Notes under the pieces: generated by a model | What the model saw: the letters and a program-made list of their open reading frames with translations, nothing else | The model's database searches: none | What the model was told of the DNA's origin: nothing | Part shown: positions 36,165 to 45,836 of the stretch, piece by piece | Position numbering within the stretch: position 1 is the stretch's first letter | Layout of the letters: each line of letters begins with the position of its first letter | Program-made: the position numbers and the translations under genes | Source: Desulfobacula toluolica Tol2 | Lineage (GTDB): Bacteria > Desulfobacterota > Desulfobacteria > Desulfobacterales > Desulfobacteraceae | Direction of reading: 5' to 3' | Length of the DNA stretch: 64,000 nt | Assembly: GCF_000307105.1 (NCBI RefSeq) | Contig: NC_018645.1 | Coordinates: 2,875,501 to 2,939,500 of the forward strand

Positions 36165-38045
36165 ATGAGTTTCAATATCTTAAAAAACAAAACCTTAAAA
36201 ACCAAATTGTTTTTTCCAAATATCCTTTATATATTTTTGGCAGGCACAATTTTATTCTTTTTTTTCAATTCCAACTCCTTGATTCAAAATCTGTCAAAAG
36301 AGCAAAAAATATCAAACCAGCTATCAGATGATATTCTCAATACGGCTTTGGATATAAAAGGTTATATAAATAAAGACATCAATTTTGATGATCTTGAAAA
36401 AGAATACAAAACCCTTTTAGGTGAAATCACAAATTCAAAAGTTGCTGAAAATTTCCAGAAAATATGGGAAAATGTAGTAACTTTCCAAAGCCTTAGAAAA
36501 ACCAACCTTGAAATAGAAAAAGAGGTATTTAATCTGGCTGACAACTCCATTAAACGTTCCAATGAATTTATCGATGTCACAAGCCGTAAGCTTGCAGATA
36601 AAAATCAGCGTTCTCAGATAACAACGCTTGAAAGGCTTGTTCTCAAAGGCGCAAACACCAACACTTCGTCAAATTATCAACTCGAAGTTTTGTTTGGTCG
36701 ATTAAAAGAAGATTTAAATGTCAAAGGAAGCATCCTGCAGTTTTTGGAAACATTAATAAAAAATATTGGTAATGATGTAAAAAACCTTGAAGGAACCCCT
36801 TTTGAACAGTCCGTCCGGATGGCTCAAAAAGCCGACTTCAAAATCAAAGAACTTATCTTGGCATATATCAGTAATGTAGAAAAAACCAAGCAGATTCAAA
36901 CTGTTATTTTTGATGAGATTGATAAAAACATTGATGAAATAAACCAATTGGCAATGTCCTCCAATGAAAAATTTTTCAGCCAGGTAAAAACCTATTTTCG
37001 TTACATACTTATTATCATGCTGGTCACATCATTTTTAGGAATTTTTATCAGTTTTGTTACAGCCCGGTCCCTTTCCGAATGGCTTAACAGAATTGCCATC
37101 GGACTCAGTAATGTTTCAGAACAGGTTGCCTCATCTTCAAAAGAAGTTTCCACGCTCAGCCAGTTTTTAGCTGAAGCTTCTTCCGAGCAGGCGGCATCAA
37201 TTGAAGAAACATCCTCGTCAATGGAAATAATGTCTTCCATGACAAAGCAAAATGCTGAAAATTCAAGCCATGCAAATGGTCTTATGAAAGATGCCAAAAA
37301 AGTGGTAACCGAAGCCAATGAATCAATGGGAAAGCTGACCGTGTCAATGGATGATATTTCAAAGGCCAGTGAAGAAACTTCTAAAATCATAAAAACCATT
37401 GATGAAATCGCTTTCCAGACCAATCTTCTGGCGCTCAATGCTGCTGTTGAAGCAGCCAGGGCAGGTGAAGCAGGCGCAGGATTTGCCGTTGTTGCCGATG
37501 AAGTAAGAAACCTTGCCATGCGAGCTGCGGATGCTGCAAAAAACACTGCCCTTTTGATTGAAAGTACTGTAAATAAAATCAATGACGGATCTGATCTTGT
37601 TTCAACAACCAATAAAGCATTCAGCAAAGTCGCCCAAAGTACGGTAAAGGTAGGAGAGCTTGTTGCAGAGATATCCGAAGCATCTCAAGAACAATCCGAA
37701 GGAATCGGACAGATAAATATCGCCATTGCTGAAATGGACAAAGTGGTACAGCAAAATTCTGAAAATTCTGAAAATTCTGCTGCTGCATCCGAAGAAACAG
37801 AAATTCAGGTTGCCAAGATGCGGTCTATAGTAAATGAACTGACTTCACTTATTTCAGGGGGGAATGGCGATGAAACCAATCGGGTGCCATCCACAGACAG
37901 TCGTTTATATAGATCGACAAATAAAAGCAAAAACACATTTATAGCACCTGAAAAAAAGATGGCCATCCCCCAAAAAAATGAAATCAGACCGAATCAGGTG
38001 ATCCCATTTGATGAAAATGAGGAGGATAATTTTCAAGACTTTTAG
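36165..38045 (+). CDS. Methyl-accepting chemotaxis protein 1
   Basis: A 626-residue chemoreceptor. TM1 is at residues about 17-35 ([15 protein letters not shown]), followed by an all-helical periplasmic sensor of about 240 residues and TM2 at about 281-303 ([19 protein letters not shown]). There is no clear HAMP domain: TM2 runs via [21 protein letters not shown] into the coiled coil. The signalling tip [24 protein letters not shown] is canonical, flanked by adaptation helices with Glu/Gln pairs. The C-terminal about 55 residues are polar and lack the NWETF-type CheR tether. A GAAAGGatatataaa site precedes the ATG. Its ligand is unknown. A second paralogue lies 1.15 kb downstream. Confidence 0.93.
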   Translation: MSFNILKNKTLKTKLFFPNILYIFLAGTILFFFFNSNSLIQNLSKEQKISNQLSDDILNTALDIKGYINKDINFDDLEKEYKTLLGEITNSKVAENFQKIWENVVTFQSLRKTNLEIEKEVFNLADNSIKRSNEFIDVTSRKLADKNQRSQITTLERLVLKGANTNTSSNYQLEVLFGRLKEDLNVKGSILQFLETLIKNIGNDVKNLEGTPFEQSVRMAQKADFKIKELILAYISNVEKTKQIQTVIFDEIDKNIDEINQLAMSSNEKFFSQVKTYFRYILIIMLVTSFLGIFISFVTARSLSEWLNRIAIGLSNVSEQVASSSKEVSTLSQFLAEASSEQAASIEETSSSMEIMSSMTKQNAENSSHANGLMKDAKKVVTEANESMGKLTVSMDDISKASEETSKIIKTIDEIAFQTNLLALNAAVEAARAGEAGAGFAVVADEVRNLAMRAADAAKNTALLIESTVNKINDGSDLVSTTNKAFSKVAQSTVKVGELVAEISEASQEQSEGIGQINIAIAEMDKVVQQNSENSENSAAASEETEIQVAKMRSIVNELTSLISGGNGDETNRVPSTDSRLYRSTNKSKNTFIAPEKKMAIPQKNEIRPNQVIPFDENEEDNFQDF

Positions 38046-38760
38046 TAACAGGGTTTTCACACCGGCACTTGTCCTGAAAACAATGATATGTGTCAATGTG
38101 ATCATGTTTATAATCAGTCTGATTTATAGCGGGAAAAACATAGATCTGACCCTTAATCCGTTTTATGTTTTAACCCCGTCAATGGACGTATTAAATTTTT
38201 TAGGGGCTTCCGGCAGGCTTCCCATTGTTAAATTTGAGGCATGGTGGTCTTTGATTACGGCCAACTGGCTTCACGGCGGACTTCTCCATATTCTGTTCAA
38301 CATGCTGGCACTCAAAACAGTAGCGCCCCTGGTAATGTATGAATATGGTGTGTGTCGAATGTTTACCATTTATACCCTAACAGGAATTGCAGGTTTTTTA
38401 TTGTCCTATATCGGCAATGTTTACCTGACCATAGGAGCCTCATCCGGTCTTTGCGGACTTATTGGAGCTGCACTTTATTTTGGGAAATCACGGGGCGGAC
38501 AATGGGGACAACTTGTGTACAAACAGACCTCTGGCTGGGTACTCAGTCTTGTTCTCATCGGTTTTCTAATGCCCAATATTAACAACTGGGGCCATGCCGG
38601 AGGATTGATCAGTGGTGTCTTTTTGGGCTGGGTGCTGGGATACAACGATAAAAGAAAAGAAAATCTGTTGGATAAGTCTCTTGCTGTTTTGTTTGTGTGT
38701 ATCACGACATGGCTTTTGGCAAGATCCGTCATAAGAGGCTTTATTCTCATTTTTACCTGA
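38011..38760 (+). CDS. Rhomboid-family intramembrane serine protease
   Basis: A protein of about 250 residues with six or seven TM helices. The rhomboid motifs are [18 protein letters not shown] (HxxxN in TM2), [12 protein letters not shown] with the catalytic Ser (about residue 145) and [12 protein letters not shown] with the catalytic His (about 195). Rhomboids cleave TM segments of other membrane proteins. The ATG at 38011 overlaps the end of the upstream chemoreceptor by about 35 bases, so the two are likely translated from one message. A TTG at 38008 and an ATG at 38017 are alternative starts. Lying between two chemoreceptor paralogues, it might have been inserted between the copies or duplicated with them. 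Confidence 0.88.
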   Translation: MKMRRIIFKTFSNRVFTPALVLKTMICVNVIMFIISLIYSGKNIDLTLNPFYVLTPSMDVLNFLGASGRLPIVKFEAWWSLITANWLHGGLLHILFNMLALKTVAPLVMYEYGVCRMFTIYTLTGIAGFLLSYIGNVYLTIGASSGLCGLIGAALYFGKSRGGQWGQLVYKQTSGWVLSLVLIGFLMPNINNWGHAGGLISGVFLGWVLGYNDKRKENLLDKSLAVLFVCITTWLLARSVIRGFILIFT

Positions 38761-39196
38761 TAACTCAAAATCCAATCCCCCCCCCGAAACTAATCTGCCT
38801 AATACCTGTAATCAAGCATTTAATTTTTCAGGTTAAACTTTAATCAAATTCGAATTCCTCAACCCTGTCAAGACATTAAATTTCAAACTGATTCCTTAAA
38901 ATCAGACATATTCTGCAAAAAATATTCATGTTGTATAATTTTTAATTAATGCATTGTGAAGCAGATAAAATTAGTATAAGAGTATATGATGAAAATTCTT
39001 CCAAAACGGATGAATCAAATGCACACAATGCATATTAACATACTGAAATAACAACAGTAATATTAACACAAAGCAGCTTTTTTTTTCATACCAGTGGGTA
39101 TTTTTTTAGATGATTAATTTGTATGATCTATAATTTTTTATAAAAAAACTGTTAGACTTCAGCACATAACATCTAAAGCAGGAAAGGAGACTCAAG
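38761..39196. other. Intergenic region between rhomboid and chemoreceptor 2
   Basis: This 436-base gap holds no credible gene. A run of nine C lies at 38777-38785, right after the rhomboid stop. A stem-loop motif at 38888-38905 recurs upstream of the PfaC-like gene. The right half is AT-rich and likely contains the promoter of the second chemoreceptor; GGAAAGGAG at its end is that gene's ribosome binding site. Confidence 0.5.
38888..38917. promoter_or_regulatory. Stem-loop motif, copy 1
   Basis: CTGATTCCTTAAAATCAG is a 6-pair stem with a 6-base loop, followed by a spaced TTCTGCA. A near-identical copy (one base different in the 18-base stem-loop, same spaced TTCTGCA) lies at 41237-41266. The shared block may be an operator or an RNA element, or a remnant of the duplication of this region. 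Confidence 0.45.
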
Positions 39197-41026
39197 ATGC
39201 ATTTTCAGTATAAAAATCAAACCTTAAAAACCAAGCTTTTTTTCCCCAACATCCTTTACCTCATATTGATAGGCACAATTTTATTCTTTTTTTTCAATTC
39301 CAATTCCTTGATTCAAGATCTGTCAAAAGAGCAGAAAATATCAAACCGCCTGTCAAACGATATCCTAAATACCGCCTTGAATATAAAAGGGTATATAAAT
39401 AAAGAAATCAATTTTAACGATCTAGAAAAAGAATACAATGCTCTTTTGGGTGAGATTAAAATTTCAACCCTTACTGAAAATTTCCAAAAAATCTGGGAGA
39501 ATGTAGAAACTTTCCAGGTTTTAAGAGAAATCAATTTTAAAATCGAAGAAGAGGTTTATAGGCTGGCTGATACCTCCATTAAAAATTCCAATGCGTATAT
39601 TGATACCACAAGCAAGAAGCTTGCAGATATAACAACCCGTTCTCAGATAACGACACTTGAGAGGCTTGTCATAAGAGGCGCAAACATTAATACGTCTTCA
39701 AATTATCAAATCAAGGTGCTTTTTAACCGGTTAAAAGAAAATTTAAACGTCAAGGAAAAAATTCTGTCATTTCTGGAAACTTTGATAAAAAATGTTTCCC
39801 AAGATGCTAAAAACCTTGCAGGAACTCCTTTTGAGAATATGGCTATTACGGCTAAAAACGCCAATCTCAAAACAAAAGAGCTTGTTCTGGAATACATTAA
39901 TAATGTTGAAAAGACATACCAGATTCAAACAGCTATTTTTAATGAGATTGACAAGAATATTGATGAAATAAACAAACTTTCTATGTCCTCCAATGAAAAA
40001 TTTTTCAGCCAGGTAAAAACTTATTTTAACTACATCCTTATTATCTTACTTGTTACAACATTTTTAGGAATATTTATCAGTGTATTTACAGCCCGTTCTC
40101 TTTCCGAATGGCTGAACAAAATAGCCGTTGGACTTGGTCATGTTTCAGAGCAGGTTGCCTCATCTTCAAACCAAGTGTCTATACTCAACCAGCTATTGGC
40201 AGAAGCGTCTTCCGAGCAGGCGGCATCAATTGAAGAGACCTCCTCATCCATGGAAATAATGTCTTCCATGACAAAGAAAAATGCTGAAAATTCAAGTCAT
40301 GCAAACGGTCTTATGAAAGATACCAATGAAGTGGTAACCGAAGCCAATGAATCAATGGTAAAGCTGACCGTGTCAATGGATGATATTTCAAAGGCCAGTG
40401 AAGAAACTTCTAAAATCATAAAAACCATTGATGAAATCGCTTTCCAGACCAATCTTCTGGCGCTCAATGCTGCTGTTGAAGCAGCCAGGGCAGGTGAAGC
40501 AGGCGCAGGATTTGCCGTTGTTGCAGATGAAGTAAGAAACCTTGCCATGCGAGCTGCAGATGCTGCGAAAAACACTGCCCTGTTGATTGAAAGTACTGTA
40601 AATAAAATCAATGACGGATCGGATCTTGTTTCAATAACCAATGAAGCATTCAGCAAAGTTGCCCAAAATACTGTAAAGGTAGGAGAGCTTGTTGCAGAGA
40701 TATCCGAAGCCTCTAAAGAGCAATCCGAAGGAATAGAACAGGCAAATATCGCCATTGCTGAAATGGACAAAGTGGTACAGCAAAATTCTGAAAATTCTGA
40801 AAATTCTGCTGCTGCATCTGAAGAAACAGAAACTCAGATATCCAAAATGAGGTCTATAGTAAATGAACTGGTCTTTCTGGTTTCAGGAAGGAATAGTAAT
40901 GAAAACAACCGAGTTAATACGCATAGTCATCATATTCAAGCAATGGGCAAAAACAAAAAAACGGAACTCATAACTGAAAATAATCTTATTCTTCCCTCAA
41001 AAAATAAAATCATTCAAATCAAATGA
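39197..41026 (+). CDS. Methyl-accepting chemotaxis protein 2 (paralogue)
   Basis: A 609-residue chemoreceptor with the same layout as the one at 36165: TM1 near residues 15-35, a helical sensor, TM2 near 280-300, no obvious HAMP, and a canonical signalling tip. The two are paralogues. The tip region is identical at the DNA level over 164 bases (40361-40524 versus 37332-37495), whereas the sensor domain has diverged strongly; a second identical stretch of about 32 bases covers TM1. This pattern suggests recent recombination between the copies while the sensors evolved separate ligand preferences. The start has a GGAAAGGAGactcaag site. The C-terminal tail differs from copy 1 and also lacks a CheR tether. 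Confidence 0.93.
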   Translation: MHFQYKNQTLKTKLFFPNILYLILIGTILFFFFNSNSLIQDLSKEQKISNRLSNDILNTALNIKGYINKEINFNDLEKEYNALLGEIKISTLTENFQKIWENVETFQVLREINFKIEEEVYRLADTSIKNSNAYIDTTSKKLADITTRSQITTLERLVIRGANINTSSNYQIKVLFNRLKENLNVKEKILSFLETLIKNVSQDAKNLAGTPFENMAITAKNANLKTKELVLEYINNVEKTYQIQTAIFNEIDKNIDEINKLSMSSNEKFFSQVKTYFNYILIILLVTTFLGIFISVFTARSLSEWLNKIAVGLGHVSEQVASSSNQVSILNQLLAEASSEQAASIEETSSSMEIMSSMTKKNAENSSHANGLMKDTNEVVTEANESMVKLTVSMDDISKASEETSKIIKTIDEIAFQTNLLALNAAVEAARAGEAGAGFAVVADEVRNLAMRAADAAKNTALLIESTVNKINDGSDLVSITNEAFSKVAQNTVKVGELVAEISEASKEQSEGIEQANIAIAEMDKVVQQNSENSENSAAASEETETQISKMRSIVNELVFLVSGRNSNENNRVNTHSHHIQAMGKNKKTELITENNLILPSKNKIIQIK

Positions 41027-41236
41027 TCCCGTTTTATGAGGATAAGAATCTCGGACTCTCTGGGCTGGGCCGATTTGAACCGGATTAGGCAGTCTTTAAG
41101 ATCGCTTTTGTGATGCCCTTATATTAACAACCTTTACATACGAAGGCCCATACAGAGTGTCAATACCTGATAAATTGATCAGCAGTATCTTTTTTGTTCT
41201 GAATACCGGAATATAATATTTTACACAAGTTTTACA

Positions 41237-41266
41237 CTGATTCCTTGAAATCAGCTGTGTTCTGCA
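41237..41266. promoter_or_regulatory. Stem-loop motif, copy 2, upstream of the PfaC-like gene
   Basis: CTGATTCCTTGAAATCAG followed by a spaced TTCTGCA, 15 bases ahead of the PfaC-like start codon. It repeats the element at 38888-38917. Position close to the start codon makes an effect on translation or transcription start plausible. Confidence 0.45.
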
Positions 41267-41280
41267 TTATATGAGCCAAT

Positions 41281-44200
41281 ATGAAAAATCAGATAAAAAA
41301 AAAAATCAATAAAACAGCAGTTGTGGGAATGGCCGGGGTATTTCCCCAGGCACTGGATACCCGGCAGTTTCTTGACAATATCGTCCATAAAAAAAATTCA
41401 ATTATCCGTGTGCCGGATCATCGATGGATAGGGTCTGTCAACGAGTTTATCTCCAACCGGACACTTGTGGACAAAGCAGTATCTGATAAAGCAGGCCTGA
41501 TTGAAGATTTTCAATTTGATCCACATGGCTTTTTGATAGAAAAAGATCTGTTATCCCAACTTGACCCCTTGCACCAACTGGTATTGCATGCAGGACGAGA
41601 GGCTTTTTCACACTGTTTTCATACAAAAGAAGACAAAAAAAGAACCGGTGTTATTCTGGCTGCTATTGCACTTCCCACAGATGCATCTTCCATGGTTTCC
41701 CGGCAGATCCTGTGCAACAAAGAGGTAAAAAAGCCAGGGCCAAATGATTTTTCAAATGCAGCTGTGGTCTCTTTTCCTGCCGCAGTTCTGGCAAGGGCCA
41801 TGGGATTTGAAGGCGGAAGCTTTACCCTTGATGCTGCATGCGCATCATCTTTATACTCTATTAAACTTGCCTGTGAACACCTTCATTTAAAAAAAGCGGA
41901 CATCATGGTGGCCGGGGGAGTTTCCAGGCCTGATTCCCTGTACACCCAGATCGGATTTTCACAGCTTCAGGCATTGTCCCCCTCAGGCAGGTGTTCGCCC
42001 TTTGACAAAGCTGCTGACGGTCTTGTTGTAGGAGAAGGAACAGGCATTGTGGTTTTAAAACGTCTGGAAGATGCCATTGAATGCAAGGATAAGATTTATG
42101 CGGTCATCACAGGTGCCGGGGTATCCAATGATATTGAAGGAACCCTTGTGGGCCCGGCCTCGGAAGGCCAGGTTCGCGCAATGATCCAGGCATATGAACA
42201 GGCATCCTGGTCGCCTGACGACATCCAGTACATGGAATGCCATGGTTCCGGCACCCCTGTGGGGGATCAGGTGGAGCTTACCAGCATTCACTCATTGCTC
42301 AAGGCATTTGACTGCCCTGACAAACATCTTTCAATAGGATCAGTCAAATCAATGACCGGCCATCTGTTGACCGCAGCAGGCGCAACCGGATTTATCAAAA
42401 CCGTTCTTTCTATGAACGAGGGGATCTTACCGCCCTCATTAAATTATTCCGGTCCTTCATCCAACAGCATTTTAAACAACAGCCATATCAAGGTTCAAAC
42501 CAATGTTGAACAATGGCTTCCCAATCCCGGCAATTCAACAAGAAAAGCCGGGATCAGCGCTTTTGGTTTCGGCGGAATCAATGCCCATCTGCTGGTTGAA
42601 GAATTTATTGCTCCCTCAACCCATTCCTCAGCCCATTACGGCTCAACCCATTACAGCGCATCCAATATCAAACAAACAAAAACCTTAAAAACGATTCCCT
42701 GTGCCATCGTCGGCATGGAAACCATTGCGCGCGAATGCTCTTCCCTGTCCGAATTCAAGGATCTTATCCTGGACAGAACATGTATAAAGCCCGGACTTCC
42801 AGGGTCAAGGTGGAGAAGAACAGGGTACGGGGCACTTAAGGAAATTAAGGAAAAACCGGGATTTTATATTGATCATCTGTCAACCAGGGTGGGAGAATTC
42901 CATATCCCCCCCAATCAAATGACAGATATCCTTCCTCAGCACATTTTTCTTCTTAAAGCCGTCAAAGGAGCCCTGGAAGATGCAAAAATAACTCCAAGGC
43001 CATTGCCTGACGATGCTCCAAGACACCATATGGGTTGTGCCATTGGAATTGAATTTGATTATGGCGCCACGGATTTTCATCTTCGATGGAAAATCAATCA
43101 TCTTCAGGAAGCATTGAAAGACAAAATTTCTCCTCCATTGACATTTAACCGCACACTGGGAGCCCTTGGCGGAATTGTGGCATCCCGCGTGGCAAGAGAA
43201 TTCAAGCTGGGAGGTCCGTGTTTCACCCTGTCTGCCGGAGCAGCTTCCGGCATCAAGGCTATTGAAACTGCGGTTCATTCCCTGAGCGCATGGGAGACAG
43301 AACTGTTTATCTGTGGTTGTGTGGACCTTGCAGGAGATATCCGGCAATTTGCCCTCAATGCCGGGGCAAAAGAGCATTCTGAGGCTATCCTGCCGTCTGA
43401 AGGGGCTGCAGCAATTGTTTTAAAGCGACTTGACCAGGCAATTGAAGACGGTGACAGGATTTATGGAATTATAACAGGTGTGGCAGGAGCCGGCAGTGAT
43501 GTCATCCCGGGCGAAAAATGCCCTGATCCGAATATTTCAGAAACCCTGTATGCCCGATCCCTTGAAACTGCACTCAAAGATGCAAAAACAAATTTTCAAG
43601 ACATCGACCTGTATGAAGCATGTGCCTCCGGTATAAAAGACAATGACACAACCGAAACCCGTGTGCTAAACCGTCTTTGTTTAAAAGACACAGACCAACC
43701 CCATTGTCATGTCACTGCAACATCACCCGTCATAGGCAATACCCGGGGGGCATCCGCCTTATTCTCCGTTATCAAAACAGCATTGTGCCTCAATCACAGG
43801 ATAATGCCTTCGAATAAAGCAATGCAGGCCTGTTTTGAACAACTTGAAAAAAACCGGTTTTGCTTCACAGACACGCCAATCAAATGGAACAAGCAGGACA
43901 AAAAGACACCTTTAAAGGCCTGTGCAGCATCCATGACACTGGACGGGGCCTGCGCCCATGTGATCCTTGAAGAACACATGCCAAAGAATAAAAGCTTGCA
44001 AGATATTTCTTTTTTAGATGAATCCGAAGATGAATCTGACAAGGTGACTGATAACAATATGAAACCCAAAAAAGAACTGATCCTGAAAACCAATCCAAAG
44101 CACATTTCAGAAGAAACCATTTTAAAAATCAACCAACACCTTGGGACAAATGAAAAAAAGATCACTGATAATGAAAACAAGGTTAGTGATATGAAACAGC

Positions 44201-45714
44201 AACAGCTCAGAACAGATGAGGCCATTTTTGATCAAACTCACCTTGATCAAACGCATTTTGACCCGATGCAACTTGATCCGGCCCTGATTGCCGACAGCAC
44301 TCTTGCCACGTCCCGTGCCCATGAAAAATTCCTTGAATTTTCAAAAGAAAACATGGTGGTTCTTGAAAAACAATTTGAAACTATGACCCGACTTGCCGGC
44401 AGCGTGATACACGAGACAAAAACTCTTTTACCGCTGGAAAGGCCGGACCCAGCACCTGAAAGTTCCGAATCTGATAAGGTTTTTGAATCACCATCACCGG
44501 CAGGTGCGCCTTCCCCCTTTCTGGACAGAGATCAATGCCTTGAGTATGCCGTGGGAAAAGCCGGAAATGTGCTTGGAAAAAAATTTGAAATCATAGACAC
44601 TTATCCTGTCAGGGTAAGACTGCCTGCCGAACCATTAATGCTGGTGGACAGGATCATGGATATCCAGGGAGAAATGCTTTCTTTAACATCGGGTAAAATA
44701 ATTACCCAGCATGATGTAAAAGAAAACGCCTGGTATCTGGATGGCGGTAAAGCCCCTGTATCCATTTCCATTGAAGCAGGCCAGGCAGACCTGTTTTTAT
44801 GCGCATGGATGGGCATTGACCATGTGGTAAAAGGCACCCGGAAATACAGGCTTTTAGATGCCAAAGTCACTTTTCACCGGACATTGCCGGAACCCGGAGA
44901 AACCATTGAGTATCACATTGAAATCGACCGTTTTTTAAAGCAAGGGGATGTATACCTGTTCTTTTTCCATTATAAGGGCTATGTTAACGACCAATTGCTC
45001 ATTTCCATGAAAGACGGGTGTGCCGGATTTTTTACAGAACAAGAGGTTGAAAATTCAGGCGGTATTATTCTTAAGTCCGAAGAGTTGAAACAGATAAAAT
45101 CCCATTCAAAATTTTCTTCCCTGGTTCCGGTTGAAAAAGAAAGTTTTTCCGATGAAAGAATAGAGGCTTTAAGATCCGGCAACCTTGGGGATGCATTTGG
45201 AAAAAATTTTGCCCTCAAATCTCTTGGTAAAAACTTAAAACTTCCCGGCAAACGGATGCATCTTATTGACAGGGTTCTTGAATTTGATCCTTGTGGCGGG
45301 CGGTTCGGGCTTGGCTCCATAATTGCCCAGGCCGATATCCACCCGGACAACTGGTTTTTAACCTGTCATTTTATTGATGACAGGGTCATGCCGGGCACCC
45401 TTATGTATGAATGCTGCGCCCATGCCTTGAGGATCTTTACCCAGAGAATGGGCTGGATAAGCGACCGGGATGATGTGTTTTATGATGTTATCCCAGACAA
45501 TGAAAGTGATTTAAAATGCCGGGGCCCTGTGACACCGGACACCAAAAAAGCCAGGTATGAAATAGAAATAAAACAGATGGGATATGCCCCGGAACCTTAT
45601 GTAATAGCTGATGCTCATATGTTTTCCGATGATTTGAGAATAGTGCTGTACAAAAACATGGGACTTAAGCTTGCCGGTCTGACAAAAAGTGAGTTAAAAT
45701 CTTTTTGGAGGTAA
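41281..45714 (+). CDS. PfaC-like PUFA-synthase subunit: KS, chain-length factor, two FabA-like DH domains
   Basis: A 1477-residue megasynthase subunit. Residues 10-455 are an active ketosynthase: FTLDAACASSL with Cys187, YMECHGSGTPVGD with His321, SVKSMTGHLL with His361. Residues about 470-895 are a second KS-fold domain with no catalytic residues (Cys to Ala654 in FTLSAGAASG, both His replaced), i.e. a chain-length-factor domain. After a charged linker (about 900-1080) come two FabA-like hotdog dehydratase regions, about 1090-1280 and 1290-1477. DH2 keeps a catalytic His (CHFIDDRVMPG, His1363); DH1 has Asp-Gly-Gly there. KS-CLF-DH-DH is the order of PfaC in bacterial PUFA synthases. ACP, AT, KR (PfaA) and ER (PfaD) are not in the window. 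It precedes Fe-S and OleABC genes on the same strand and may supply or shape their acyl substrate. Confidence 0.85.
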   Translation: MKNQIKKKINKTAVVGMAGVFPQALDTRQFLDNIVHKKNSIIRVPDHRWIGSVNEFISNRTLVDKAVSDKAGLIEDFQFDPHGFLIEKDLLSQLDPLHQLVLHAGREAFSHCFHTKEDKKRTGVILAAIALPTDASSMVSRQILCNKEVKKPGPNDFSNAAVVSFPAAVLARAMGFEGGSFTLDAACASSLYSIKLACEHLHLKKADIMVAGGVSRPDSLYTQIGFSQLQALSPSGRCSPFDKAADGLVVGEGTGIVVLKRLEDAIECKDKIYAVITGAGVSNDIEGTLVGPASEGQVRAMIQAYEQASWSPDDIQYMECHGSGTPVGDQVELTSIHSLLKAFDCPDKHLSIGSVKSMTGHLLTAAGATGFIKTVLSMNEGILPPSLNYSGPSSNSILNNSHIKVQTNVEQWLPNPGNSTRKAGISAFGFGGINAHLLVEEFIAPSTHSSAHYGSTHYSASNIKQTKTLKTIPCAIVGMETIARECSSLSEFKDLILDRTCIKPGLPGSRWRRTGYGALKEIKEKPGFYIDHLSTRVGEFHIPPNQMTDILPQHIFLLKAVKGALEDAKITPRPLPDDAPRHHMGCAIGIEFDYGATDFHLRWKINHLQEALKDKISPPLTFNRTLGALGGIVASRVAREFKLGGPCFTLSAGAASGIKAIETAVHSLSAWETELFICGCVDLAGDIRQFALNAGAKEHSEAILPSEGAAAIVLKRLDQAIEDGDRIYGIITGVAGAGSDVIPGEKCPDPNISETLYARSLETALKDAKTNFQDIDLYEACASGIKDNDTTETRVLNRLCLKDTDQPHCHVTATSPVIGNTRGASALFSVIKTALCLNHRIMPSNKAMQACFEQLEKNRFCFTDTPIKWNKQDKKTPLKACAASMTLDGACAHVILEEHMPKNKSLQDISFLDESEDESDKVTDNNMKPKKELILKTNPKHISEETILKINQHLGTNEKKITDNENKVSDMKQQQLRTDEAIFDQTHLDQTHFDPMQLDPALIADSTLATSRAHEKFLEFSKENMVVLEKQFETMTRLAGSVIHETKTLLPLERPDPAPESSESDKVFESPSPAGAPSPFLDRDQCLEYAVGKAGNVLGKKFEIIDTYPVRVRLPAEPLMLVDRIMDIQGEMLSLTSGKIITQHDVKENAWYLDGGKAPVSISIEAGQADLFLCAWMGIDHVVKGTRKYRLLDAKVTFHRTLPEPGETIEYHIEIDRFLKQGDVYLFFFHYKGYVNDQLLISMKDGCAGFFTEQEVENSGGIILKSEELKQIKSHSKFSSLVPVEKESFSDERIEALRSGNLGDAFGKNFALKSLGKNLKLPGKRMHLIDRVLEFDPCGGRFGLGSIIAQADIHPDNWFLTCHFIDDRVMPGTLMYECCAHALRIFTQRMGWISDRDDVFYDVIPDNESDLKCRGPVTPDTKKARYEIEIKQMGYAPEPYVIADAHMFSDDLRIVLYKNMGLKLAGLTKSELKSFWR

Positions 45715-45836
45715 TAACGACCATAGCAGATCAGCCTGCCACAACAAAAAATGAAAGACTTTTAATTTCAACAGGTTAGAAATTATTTCATATAAACCAA
45801 TAGGGTCATCCGTTAAACATTTGGATAACAGCTAAA

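Noticed and set aside
37001-37627. A 208-codon minus-strand frame opposite chemoreceptor 1 (and its twin opposite chemoreceptor 2)
   Set aside because: It is Ala/Ser-rich low-complexity antisense of the conserved signalling domain; its repetition only reflects the paralogy of the sense genes.
41281-45714. Ordinary modular type I polyketide synthase
   Set aside because: There is no AT, KR or ACP; the order KS, inactive KS, FabA-like DH, DH is that of PfaC.
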